A stretch of DNA of 64,000 bases from Halarchaeoplasma sp046498385 (GTDB lineage: Archaea > Thermoplasmatota > Thermoplasmata > Halarchaeoplasmatales > Halarchaeoplasmataceae). The translations under genes were made by a program, and so were the position numbers. How positions within the stretch are numbered: the first letter of the stretch is position 1; every line of letters begins with the position of its first letter. The notes beneath the pieces are model-generated. The model was not told where the DNA came from. It saw nothing but the letters and a program-made list of their open reading frames with translations, and ran no database searches. Shown here piece after piece: positions 29,195-37,442 of the stretch. The stretch spans positions 8,118-72,117 of the forward strand of contig JAWOAU010000059.1 of assembly GCA_046498385.1 (NCBI GenBank), given 5' to 3'.

Positions 29195-29271
29195 CTTTGC
29201 TAAAAAATAATCTAGTCAAGGTGTAATTGTAGTTATGAAAAATAAAAAAAGAAAGGGGGTTTTAGAGAGGT

Positions 29272-32200
29272 TTAAAATTCCTCTTCTTCCTCGAAGAGTT
29301 CTTCCTCTTCTTCCTCGAAGAGTTCTTCTTCCTCTTCTTCTTCGAACAGGTCCTCCTCTTCTTCCTCGAAGAGTTCTTCTTCCTTTTCTTCCTCGAAGAG
29401 TTCTTCTTCCTCTTCTTCTTCGAACAGGTCCTCTTCTTCCTCGAAGAGTTCTTCTTCCTCTGGACCGGCTGCCGGTTTCTTCTTCATCATCACAACTACA
29501 ATTATGATGATTATGATGATGATCAGCACCACAGCTCCGATACCGCCGAACGGTAGGACACCGCCTTCTTCTTCACCAATATCTTCGTATTGTAATGCAC
29601 CTGACAGTGTTCCTGTGAATGTACCTGTCTCGTCTCCGTCCAAGTCGTCGTGGGATACTGCGTACGTGAATGTCATCTCGTCAGGGTTTCCTTCAAGTTC
29701 TACCGTGAAGGTTGCTTTACCGCTTGAATCGGTTGTACTCGTCTCCTCTTCGCCATTCCAGGAAAGGGTCACCGTTGCGTCGTTTACCGCTTCACGGTTT
29801 ACATCTCTGATGGGGCCGACAGTTATGGTATATTCCTTAACAGGTGGTTCCGGTTCTTCTCCGATATCCAATTGGAAGGCATCCGATCGGGATCCTGTGA
29901 ATTGTCCCTCGTAGTCTTCTTCAAGGTCTTGGTGCGATACAGTGAAGGTGAAGCTCGCTTCTGCAGGATCGAACTCTACTTCGAAGTCTGCTATACCGTC
30001 TGAATCAGTATAGCTTGTACCTATCTCATCTCCATCAAGAGATAAACTTACCATAGCACCTTCTACCGGATCGTAGCTGATATCAACGGCTGGTCCTACC
30101 TGGACAGTCTGTGGTTCGCCGACAAGTAATTTTATTGCCCCGCTTTCAGGTCCCTCGAAGAATACCTCCTGCGGTTCCACAAGCTCGTCGTGATCAATGG
30201 TTAGTCCAAACTGGGTATCTCCCTGAACCTGGAAATTAGCATAGAAACTAGCCATGCCGTTCGTGTCCGTAGTGAGGGTCGCTATGTTTGCACCAGTTGA
30301 TATTCGTTCAACCTGTATTGGAACTCCTTCGAGAGGTCTCTCTCCGATATCGTGTACCGGACCTATAGTTATCTCTGGCTTTTCCAGTAGCGTTAGTGAT
30401 ATATCGTCTTCACCATCTGTACTGATCGCCCTACCGATATAGTCTTGGTGACTGATCGTCACGGCGACTTGGCTATATGGGAAAGCAATCTTAGGCACGT
30501 TGACTGTACCCATGCTGTCTGTGTAATAAATCCATGTCCTGACATCTGGGTCTCCAATCTGTATCTTGACACCTTCGATAGGATTCTGCCCTTCATCAAC
30601 GGTTTCTATATTGTATGAGGAATACACATAGATATCCCGATTCATCGTTAGGCGTATCGCATCACTAGTCCAATCATCTTCATCGGTGATACTAATACTG
30701 AACTCTACACCTGTGGGTTGGAAGCTGATCACACTGAATTCCGCAAGACCATCTTCGTCGGTCATAGCAACACCTGTGAAGTTCATGTCCTCATATTCGG
30801 CTCTAACACGGTAGTTTTCCAGTGGATTTCCCTGTGTATCTAAAACCGGGCCTATCGTGAAGACAATATCCTCGTAGTATATCGCTTCAGAAATTATACC
30901 CGTGAATTCCGCAGTCTTTGTATAGAAATCCTCATGGGTTATTGTAACACTGAAATCAGTCTCATAGGGGCTAAAGTCAACGTTGAAGTGGAAATATCCA
31001 TCGTCGTCCGTAGTACCTACTGTTGAGTCTGTTTCTCCGCCGTATTTCCAGGAGATTTCTAAATCCGCTCCTTCGATCGGTATCTCCGTATCGGCATCGG
31101 CCATGTAGAGAACCGGGCCGACTTCAACGGTCCATTCCGTACGATGTTCCATATATATCGTGTACTCCTCACCGACAAATTCACCAGTTTGCAGGTAGTA
31201 GTCTCGATGAGTTGCGGAGTAAGTAAATTCTGCTTCAGGCAGGTTTATGGGTGCCGTATGTATGTAATATATCTCACCGTCTTCTCCGGTTTCATTGCTA
31301 TAACTCCATGGTATATCGAGTGTATTCAGTGTTATCTCGGCCCCCTCTATCGGGCTATCATCTGCTTGGTCGAGCACCGTTACGGTGAGTGGTGAAAGGG
31401 TAAACGGTACAGGGTCACCATAGAATGTATCCTCTGTACCTTCAAATTCGAAGTCGAGGACTGCTCGGTATTCGTAAATTTGATAGTAATCTAGACCGGT
31501 CAGCGTGTAGTTTGCTTCACCAGAGTCGTAATACGTTTCTTGACCTACTGGCCCATCCCATACTCCTGCGCCCAATTCTCGGTATTCAAAGGATACCTCG
31601 ACTTCGTCCATTATACTTATTTTGTGTTCGGCGTTCAACTGTACGGAGTCTGGAGTGGGGTCAGATACGGTTGTTGTGGTGATCGATGGGACATACTGGA
31701 GTATGCATGCCTCCATCATAAAGGTGAAGTCAAAACCAAAGTCTTGAAGAGTACTCCAATTTTTATCGTCGAAACTGAGGTAACCACCATGTTCTACATA
31801 ACCATTAACCATGGGTGCGCAATACTGTGATGGCTCTTGTTGTTCAATTTCAACTACCATCGCATATACTGTATTTTCATCTATCTCGATAGCTTCTTCG
31901 AATTCTAACTCAACCCATCCTTGGGCTTCCTCGGCGGGTTCAAAGGATATATTGCCTATCTCCGTGCCGCTAACACCGCCTTCTCGGATGCGTGCAGTCA
32001 TGGGAACCGCAACACGATCATAAACAGCGACCTTCTGTATCTGTCCAGGGAAATCGAAGGGATCAAGAGTCATTGCAAACCACCAAATTGCAGGTTCCTC
32101 TAGTCCTAAAGCGTCGTCATCATCGGGTCGATGGGGTGCATCGTATCGGTAGTACCAATCTCCCGGAGGTAATTCATCTTCTAAGAGATCCAACTCCGCA

Positions 32201-32355
32201 CTCTCGCTCGTTGAGACAGTCTGACTTATTGTTTCAATATCTGAACCCTGTGCTGAGGTAGGTCCAGGTATCGTCATTAGGGCCGCAAAACCTGCGAATA
32301 CCAGGATAAATGCCACCACTAATGCCTTCAATCTTGCACTTTTCTTTTCGTTCAT
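29272..32355 (-). CDS. Large anchored surface protein with seven Ig-like repeats and a Glu-rich cytoplasmic tail
   Basis: The 1027-residue protein has a signal peptide (1 to about 36, ending TSAQG). A beta-rich N-terminal domain follows (about 40-210), then a fibronectin-III-like domain (about 215-320). Seven repeats of about 85-90 residues (about 323-931) have the carboxypeptidase-regulatory-like pattern VGP-x6-P-(I/V)-E-G-A then TDSDGxAxFxV and SHxDL. A very hydrophobic membrane helix with eight consecutive Ile comes near 937-957, then KKK. The last 67 residues are almost only Glu, broken by seven LF pairs. An AGGAGG ribosome-binding site and a TATA box (32401-32410) support the start. It is convergent with the peptide-transporter block and may be a surface-layer or adhesion component. 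Its function is unknown. Confidence 0.85.
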   Translation of the reverse strand: MNEKKSARLKALVVAFILVFAGFAALMTIPGPTSAQGSDIETISQTVSTSESAELDLLEDELPPGDWYYRYDAPHRPDDDDALGLEEPAIWWFAMTLDPFDFPGQIQKVAVYDRVAVPMTARIREGGVSGTEIGNISFEPAEEAQGWVELEFEEAIEIDENTVYAMVVEIEQQEPSQYCAPMVNGYVEHGGYLSFDDKNWSTLQDFGFDFTFMMEACILQYVPSITTTTVSDPTPDSVQLNAEHKISIMDEVEVSFEYRELGAGVWDGPVGQETYYDSGEANYTLTGLDYYQIYEYRAVLDFEFEGTEDTFYGDPVPFTLSPLTVTVLDQADDSPIEGAEITLNTLDIPWSYSNETGEDGEIYYIHTAPINLPEAEFTYSATHRDYYLQTGEFVGEEYTIYMEHRTEWTVEVGPVLYMADADTEIPIEGADLEISWKYGGETDSTVGTTDDDGYFHFNVDFSPYETDFSVTITHEDFYTKTAEFTGIISEAIYYEDIVFTIGPVLDTQGNPLENYRVRAEYEDMNFTGVAMTDEDGLAEFSVISFQPTGVEFSISITDEDDWTSDAIRLTMNRDIYVYSSYNIETVDEGQNPIEGVKIQIGDPDVRTWIYYTDSMGTVNVPKIAFPYSQVAVTISHQDYIGRAISTDGEDDISLTLLEKPEITIGPVHDIGERPLEGVPIQVERISTGANIATLTTDTNGMASFYANFQVQGDTQFGLTIDHDELVEPQEVFFEGPESGAIKLLVGEPQTVQVGPAVDISYDPVEGAMVSLSLDGDEIGTSYTDSDGIADFEVEFDPAEASFTFTVSHQDLEEDYEGQFTGSRSDAFQLDIGEEPEPPVKEYTITVGPIRDVNREAVNDATVTLSWNGEEETSTTDSSGKATFTVELEGNPDEMTFTYAVSHDDLDGDETGTFTGTLSGALQYEDIGEEEGGVLPFGGIGAVVLIIIIIIIIVVVMMKKKPAAGPEEEELFEEEEDLFEEEEEEELFEEEKEEELFEEEEEDLFEEEEEEELFEEEEEELFEEEEEF
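29275..29475 (-). repeat. Low-complexity GAA/GAG repeat encoding the LF-Glu tail
   Basis: The segment codes for the C-terminal tail. A 43-base stretch at 29313-29355 recurs exactly at 29391-29433, an offset of 78 bases or 26 codons. Shorter GAAGAGGAA-type units fill the rest. Unit length is a multiple of three, so copy-number change would alter tail length without breaking the frame. Confidence 0.8.
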
Positions 32356-32400
32356 ATATATCTAAGCCTCCTAATTTGTCTACCTATGAGAAAACTTCTG

Positions 32401-32410
32401 TGTATTTATA
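32401..32410 (-). promoter_or_regulatory. TATA-like promoter of the surface-protein gene
   Basis: On the minus strand the sequence reads TATAAATACA, about 46-56 bases before the ATG at 32355. An AGGAGG ribosome-binding site follows about 13 bases before the ATG. Confidence 0.5.
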
Positions 32411-32455
32411 TTTTTTGCTATTTTGGCTGATATTTTTGGTGTCAAATCAAATATA

Positions 32456-32500
32456 GGAGGTATATCTGGGAAAAAAGCCGGCGGCTTATAGGATACCTCC
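32456..32500 (+). repeat. Two-tier stem-loop in the moaE upstream gap
   Basis: GGAGGTAT (32456-32463) pairs perfectly with ATACCTCC (32493-32500), and an inner AAGCCG-CGGCTT hairpin sits inside. It lies in the 324-base gap between the divergent surface-protein gene and moaE. A TATA-like AAATTTATT near 32630 is closer to moaE, so the structure is probably not in the moaE leader. It could be a terminator, an operator or part of a small RNA. Confidence 0.4.
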
Positions 32501-32679
32501 ACCTGAGCAATTCACATCGATAATCATCTGTGGATTGGGCGTAGAAAGACACATGCTGTTCCTTGCAGTTAATCTACCACTGGCTTGATTAGATAAGACT
32601 GGATCGGCAGGCCCGTTTGGATTCAAGGGATAAATTTATTCACTCCGTAGCTCTAAAGGTTTTCCTCGGAGATATAAAC

Positions 32680-33072
32680 ATGGATGAAAAGGTGAAGATC
32701 AGCAAAGAGGATTTCGACCTCGAAGACATAAAGAAACGCGCCGTCACACCGTCGGACGGCGTGATAGTGTCCTTCGTTGGAGTAGTCCGCGATCATAACA
32801 AAGGTCTTCGGGTGATTAAGTTAGAGATACAGAGATACGAAGGGATGACTCTTCAGCAGATGCAGCGAGTCCGTGATGAAGCTGTAAACAACTTCCAGGT
32901 GACCGATATTATCATACATCACCGGGTCGGTGAATTCGATGTAGGTGATAATATACTTGGAATCGCCGTGAGTGCGGCCGACTATCAGGATGCCTTCGAT
33001 GCGTGTAGGTACTGCGTAGACCGTATAAAAGAGATAGTACCTTTATGGCGAAAAGAAGCCACTGAATTATGA
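32680..33072 (+). CDS. moaE: Molybdopterin synthase catalytic subunit
   Basis: The 130-residue protein has the MoaE signatures: SFVGVVRDHNKG (cofactor-pocket loop with Arg), LEIQRYEGMT, IIIHHRVGEFDVGDNILGIAVSA, and the C-terminal ACRYCVDRIKEIVPLWRKE with catalytic lysine. It transfers sulfur from MoaD to cyclic pyranopterin monophosphate to make molybdopterin. No other molybdenum-cofactor gene is in the window. A TTG 21 codons upstream is in frame, but the ATG at 32680 matches the family N-terminus. Confidence 0.93.
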   Translation: MDEKVKISKEDFDLEDIKKRAVTPSDGVIVSFVGVVRDHNKGLRVIKLEIQRYEGMTLQQMQRVRDEAVNNFQVTDIIIHHRVGEFDVGDNILGIAVSAADYQDAFDACRYCVDRIKEIVPLWRKEATEL

Positions 33073-33173
33073 TAGTTCGACCGATATAGACACTCCTTCA
33101 TGGCCAAAATCGTCAGACAGACATCTGACAATCCACCCCGAAAAAGGTCTAATTTTACTGGGATTTAGCGAAA

Positions 33174-33185
33174 GGTATATATATT
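33174..33185 (+). promoter_or_regulatory. Strong TATA/BRE promoter before the 72-residue protein gene
   Basis: CGAAAG (BRE-like) is followed by GTATATATATTA, a near-consensus archaeal TATA element, about 65-75 bases before the ORF. A leader of about 40 bases with AAAGGAGG follows. Confidence 0.6.
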
Positions 33186-33249
33186 AATAGGTTACTATAC
33201 CCCCTGGGTTTGGTGATATCCAACCCGATACCTCAAAGGAGGAATGTGT

Positions 33250-33468
33250 ATGACCATGAAAAAAATAAGCGTGGATAAAGCGCAAACGATTGCAGAAGAA
33301 AAGGGACTGAAACCCGGATTGGTGAAAGGAACTGACGGTATACAGTTCACCAAAGGTGGAAACGACAGACTGGATACCATAGGTTGGGATGAGTTTAAGA
33401 ACAAACTTAAGGAGAGAAATCTAGCGGTATACGAATCCAGCGGCTGGATGAAGATAATGAAGGAGTGA
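33250..33468 (+). CDS. Small hypothetical protein (72 aa)
   Basis: The protein is basic and soluble with an N-terminal helix (ISVDKAQTIAEEKGLKPG), a central VKGTDGIQFTKGGNDR and a C-terminal WDEFKNKLKERNLAVYES-type helix ending GWMKIMKE. It is preceded by a consensus TATA box and by AAAGGAGG; with that ribosome-binding site the ATG at 33250 has the best spacing (7 bases) among three clustered ATGs. I do not recognise the family. The strong signals suggest high expression. A T-rich terminator-like stretch (CCCCTTTCCTCTTTTTTC) follows at about 33499-33516. Confidence 0.7.
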   Translation: MTMKKISVDKAQTIAEEKGLKPGLVKGTDGIQFTKGGNDRLDTIGWDEFKNKLKERNLAVYESSGWMKIMKE

Positions 33469-33564
33469 TCTATCTTTATCCACTCAACCCTAAATAAAAC
33501 CCCTTTCCTCTTTTTTCTATATTGATATTTGTAAATAAGTCATGCCCCAGTTATTATAGTAAGA

Positions 33565-33637
33565 TGCGGGTGCCGGGATTTGAACCCGAGTTTCAAGCTT
33601 GGCAAGCTTAAGTGATACCAGGCTACACCACACCCGC
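33565..33637 (-). tRNA. tRNA-Gly (GCC)
   Basis: The 73-nt minus-strand gene folds as a cloverleaf. The acceptor stem GCGGGTG pairs with CACCCGC, discriminator A. The anticodon stem TAAGC/GCTTG encloses loop TTGCCAA with anticodon GCC. The T arm has TTCAAAT. The D arm has GG and weak fourth pair. CCA is not encoded, and no intron is seen. Confidence 0.95.
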
Positions 33638-33725
33638 ATGTATGAGAAAGGTTATGATCACCTGGACCATCATCGCTGGATGTATTTTGGAGAAGTAGAA
33701 GATGATATCATTTATAAATATTGTC

Positions 33726-35192
33726 CTATCGCCGGTCGAGGAGTTTGCGGCATCGTTCGAGTAACTTTTCTTCGTTTATATCCTGAAAAATCTTTTTTGC
33801 TTCCTCAAGACTAGCAGTTCCCAAACTGTCATCATGTTTAGAGCCGTATTTCATAAGTTGTATCCCTAAAAGCTTTCTTATACTCTTAATTTCAACAGGT
33901 ACAGATGTTTTCGTCGAGAGTTCCAAGGCCGAGCGGTAGTACTTGATTTTTTCCAGCTCCCCTTCAGCCGATTCGCTAGCTTTGATATAGTTCTCAAAAG
34001 CACGGTCATACAACCTCGCCCTCTCGTAATGCACCGCCAGCTGTGGACGGTAAGACTCTAAAGAATCAGCGTATAAACGTTCAATAGCTTCGGCGGCCTT
34101 TTTGTGATATGATACTTTATTATATTTAAATTGAGAGCGGTAGAGTATGTCTCGGAAGACCGAGTGTTTAAAGGAGTACCCCTCACCACCCTTTTCTTCT
34201 ACCAAGATACCTCTGTCCAAAGCGATATCGAGCATATCAAGTATTTTCATATTGTCCATCTCTGTAACTTCAGACAATAAGGTATAATCAAAAACGTCTC
34301 CCAGTACACTTGCCCGCTGGAGCAGGTCCTTTGTGTTTTTATCTAACTTCACCATTTTCCTTTCCACCACGTATCTGACCGTGGACGGCCATTCCAGTGT
34401 ATCGTCTGATACAGGGTAAAAGTCGTTCTCCGGGTTGATGGAGTTCTTGGATAACATCGATTTAACGGTTTCCGTAATAAATAACGGGTTACCTTCGGTT
34501 TTAGAATGGATGAACTCACAAAAATTGGAAGTGGGCTTCCTGCCTAATATGTTTTTGAGTATCTCTCTAGTTTCGTCGATCTCAAGGGGTCCGAGTCTCA
34601 TATGATCGCACAGATCTTTTTGCCGCAGATGATAAAGAGTTTCTTTCAGTGAATGGTAATCAGCGGTTTTTTCCGGCAAGCAAGTGGCGACCAGCATTAT
34701 GGGCTGCTCTTCGATATTCTCGGCGATGTATCTGAAAGCTAAAACGGAGGATTTGTCCGCCAAATGCAGTTCCTCGATGATCATAAGCATTGGCTTTTTC
34801 GAAGCCATTTTGCAAAGTTCTTCCAGGGCCTGTCTCAGTGCATTGGGATCCTTTTCATGAAAATGGATGATATCGTTTTGCTCAAATTTTTTGGATAATA
34901 TAGATATCCCCAGCGGTAGGGAATAATTTTTGTTTAGAGATGGTCTTAGATCTTTAAAAGCATCATTTAACGGATGATAGGGCTCACCGTCCCGGGATAC
35001 CCCGGAACCTTTGATACAGGTAATCTCTCTATCGCTCGCCACCTTGCAAAGCCATTCTATCAACGCGCTTTTTCCTACCCCCCTCTCGCCAGATATTATT
35101 ACCGTTCTTCCTCTGCCTTTTTTAACTTCATCAACAACTGTTTTTAATTTATCTCGTTCTCGCTCCCGGCCCACCAATATATCCTCTTTCAT
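33726..35192 (-). CDS. STAND/AAA-type ATPase (regulatory, paralogue of the 3071 protein's core)
   Basis: The 488-residue protein begins LVGRERERDKLKTVV and has Walker A SGERGVGKSAL near residue 33-43. The Walker B position reads PMLMIIEELHLAD near 148, with Glu where Asp is usual. A GNPLFITETVKSML segment and a C-terminal helical domain (HKKAAEAIERLY, HYERARLYDRAFENYIKASES) resemble the 3071 protein. It lacks the HTH and the long TPR array. It lies 6 bases after the response-regulator gene with an AGAGGTT ribosome-binding site, so the two form an operon. It probably acts as the output or switch of that sensor; the target is unknown. Confidence 0.8.
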   Translation of the reverse strand: MKEDILVGRERERDKLKTVVDEVKKGRGRTVIISGERGVGKSALIEWLCKVASDREITCIKGSGVSRDGEPYHPLNDAFKDLRPSLNKNYSLPLGISILSKKFEQNDIIHFHEKDPNALRQALEELCKMASKKPMLMIIEELHLADKSSVLAFRYIAENIEEQPIMLVATCLPEKTADYHSLKETLYHLRQKDLCDHMRLGPLEIDETREILKNILGRKPTSNFCEFIHSKTEGNPLFITETVKSMLSKNSINPENDFYPVSDDTLEWPSTVRYVVERKMVKLDKNTKDLLQRASVLGDVFDYTLLSEVTEMDNMKILDMLDIALDRGILVEEKGGEGYSFKHSVFRDILYRSQFKYNKVSYHKKAAEAIERLYADSLESYRPQLAVHYERARLYDRAFENYIKASESAEGELEKIKYYRSALELSTKTSVPVEIKSIRKLLGIQLMKYGSKHDDSLGTASLEEAKKIFQDINEEKLLERCRKLLDRR

Positions 35193-35198
35193 TTTGAT

Positions 35199-37157
35199 TC
35201 AAACCTCTCCATTCCCAAAGTATACTATTATGCTGTTCAACTCCCCCCCGTCTTTTTTCACCTCTATGGTCTTTATTCCGCATTCCGCTAGAGATCCATC
35301 TTTTTTTTCCAAGGAAACGTCTGTGGAAAACTGCTCTACCTCTCCCTTTATTATACGTTCTAACCCTTGGGACAGGGGTTCTTCCTCATCAACCAGATCT
35401 ATCAATTTCATGGATAACAATTCGTTTTCCGAATAACCGGTGATTTCCAAAGCCATTTGATTTCCTTCTATTATTTGTCCCTCTGCGTTCAAAAGCAGCA
35501 TCCCTAAGGGCACCCCTTCGAAGGCTACCAGAAACATCTCCTGTATCTCTTCCAAGGTGACTAGATTTCTTTTCTGTTGAGTTATATCTATCATGGATAC
35601 CAATACTAGATTGGAATCGGTCATCGGTGAGGCAGTTAGAAACACCTCTCTAACATCGTGATATCTGTTCTGCAGTTTAAGAAAAATGTCGGTACGTTCT
35701 TCCTCCTCGTCAAAAAGTTGAAGAAGTGAGTTCTTTACCTTTTTTAACTCCTCTTCTAACACGAATTCCGTAAAATTATTTCCGTTTAATTCTTTAGACG
35801 AGTAGCCTAATAGTTTTTCTCCTTCATTATTTATCATAGATATCCCCATATTGCGGTCCAGGATCACCATGGCGGTTCCGGTGCTCTCGAATATGTTTCT
35901 GTACCTTTTTTCACTCTCGATAATCTTTTTTTCGTACCGAATCCTTTTCAATGTACCGGAGGTATGGGATATGAGGATCTCGGCCATCTTGAGGTCGTTT
36001 TCATCGAACTTATCTTTTTCAAAGGATATTGCCTGGAATACACCTATATCGCCGATGGGTATACTCATGGCGGAATTATATGTGGTTTTATAGGGTTCAG
36101 CGCATTCCGAACTTTTTATATCCGAGGTGATAAAGGATTTTTTTTCTGCATATGTTTTACCCAGAATACCTGTATCTTTAGGGATATCCGAGGACTTATA
36201 TACCTCTCCGCTCGCCGCTTTTATGGAAAAACTATCTCCTTCTACCAGGGTTATAGTACACACGTTCAAATCCAATATGTCTGAAGCCGAGTCGATTGTC
36301 AACTGATAAACCTCGTCTTCACTCCCGCATTTTATCATCTTCGAGGCCACGTCATGAAGCTTTTCTATCTTTTCTTTTTGAGTTTCTAGGTCTCTGCGGG
36401 CATTCTTTATAGCGGTTATATCTTCTATACTACCTTCTATATACCGCACCTCTCCGTTTTCGTCCAGTGTAACGTAGGCGTTTTCCTTGACCCATATATG
36501 CTCACCATCCTTTCTTTCCAACTCTACTTCATGTCCTTTGATAACATCTTTATCCTTGAGCTTGGATATAAAATCCCGTCTTAACTTTTCATCAGGGTGG
36601 AAATCCGTTGCACGGTATGAATGTATTTCGTCTTTTGATTGAAATCCCAGCAGTTCTATCAATGCACTGTTCGCAGCAAATATCCTACCTTCCGCGTCCA
36701 CGGAGTACAGTCCAACGGGTACTCTCTCGAATAATCGGTTATACAGTTCTTCCAGTTTTCTCTTTTCCCTGCGGATTTTTGCATTTTCAAGGACGGACTG
36801 AACACATGCAGATAGTCTGATGAAGTGTTTTGGTGACTTGACCACGTAATCATCAAGCCCGGATTTCATGGCCCGAACGGCCACCTCTTCGTTTCCTGTT
36901 CCCGTGAACATGATCACAGGACAATCCGGTCTGTGCTTTTTTACTTCTTTTAAAACCTTGATACCGTTGGTCCATCGTATTCGATAATCTGTTATCACGA
37001 GATCAAAATCATCTTGATCCAGCGCAGTCTTCAGTTCCTTTGAATCCACTACCTCTATTACTTCTATCTCCTTAAAACTTTTCTTTAATTCTCGGATAGC
37101 TAGGGACCTATCATCGGGATTATCGTCCACTATCATTATATTGATAGTTTCGTTCAT
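35199..37157 (-). CDS. Response regulator/PAS/GAF multi-sensor protein without kinase domain
   Basis: The 652-residue protein starts with a receiver domain (about 4-125): acidic pair Asp11-Asp12, phospho-acceptor Asp57 (VITDYRI), Thr85 (MFTGTG) and Lys107. Then come PAS (about 140-255, with PAC), GAF (about 275-400), PAS (about 412-530) and PAS (about 540-648). It ends without a histidine kinase, GGDEF or DNA-binding domain. It could be a partner of an orphan kinase elsewhere. A GGAAGG ribosome-binding site precedes ATG. The downstream ATPase gene is coupled. The signal bound by the PAS/GAF domains is unknown. Confidence 0.88.
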   Translation of the reverse strand: MNETINIMIVDDNPDDRSLAIRELKKSFKEIEVIEVVDSKELKTALDQDDFDLVITDYRIRWTNGIKVLKEVKKHRPDCPVIMFTGTGNEEVAVRAMKSGLDDYVVKSPKHFIRLSACVQSVLENAKIRREKRKLEELYNRLFERVPVGLYSVDAEGRIFAANSALIELLGFQSKDEIHSYRATDFHPDEKLRRDFISKLKDKDVIKGHEVELERKDGEHIWVKENAYVTLDENGEVRYIEGSIEDITAIKNARRDLETQKEKIEKLHDVASKMIKCGSEDEVYQLTIDSASDILDLNVCTITLVEGDSFSIKAASGEVYKSSDIPKDTGILGKTYAEKKSFITSDIKSSECAEPYKTTYNSAMSIPIGDIGVFQAISFEKDKFDENDLKMAEILISHTSGTLKRIRYEKKIIESEKRYRNIFESTGTAMVILDRNMGISMINNEGEKLLGYSSKELNGNNFTEFVLEEELKKVKNSLLQLFDEEEERTDIFLKLQNRYHDVREVFLTASPMTDSNLVLVSMIDITQQKRNLVTLEEIQEMFLVAFEGVPLGMLLLNAEGQIIEGNQMALEITGYSENELLSMKLIDLVDEEEPLSQGLERIIKGEVEQFSTDVSLEKKDGSLAECGIKTIEVKKDGGELNSIIVYFGNGEV

Positions 37158-37380
37158 AGATAATACCTTCCATCGATTTTTACCGACGTGTAAGTTATCG
37201 TATCTCTTGAAGTAAAATGCTTACATTCCCCTACCGACTGTTTTACCTTGTTCCCTTCATTTTTTTTGCCTATGTCCATGTGAACACCTAACCTCTCTGC
37301 TTTTTGAATCTTTGTGGGATGGGGGTCTTATGGTGGTAAATTACCCTTGTCCTCAAGCATATTATGTTTGATGTACTATT

Positions 37381-37415
37381 TGAACATTTTGCAGTGTAAA
37401 TATGGAAAATGTTCA
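37381..37415 (+). promoter_or_regulatory. Inverted repeat, probable operator before the DMT transporter gene
   Basis: TGAACATTTT (37381-37390) and AAAATGTTCA (37406-37415) are perfect inverted copies with a 15-base spacer. They stop right before TTTATTATAA, a TATA-like box about 25 bases before the ATG at 37443. A dimeric regulator bound here would contact TFB/TBP. Confidence 0.55.
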
Positions 37416-37442
37416 TTTATTATAACTCTATATCGCTATAGA

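Noticed and set aside
29275..29475. CRISPR-like repeat array
   Set aside because: The repeats are contiguous GAA/GAG codons within a reading frame, with no unique spacers and no cas genes.
29235..29507. Plus-strand ORF with LPRRVLLPLL repeats
   Set aside because: It is the antisense reading of the Glu-rich tail of the surface protein.
32464..32590. About 43-codon open frame upstream of moaE
   Set aside because: It has no acceptable start codon with a ribosome-binding site and its length is within chance expectation.
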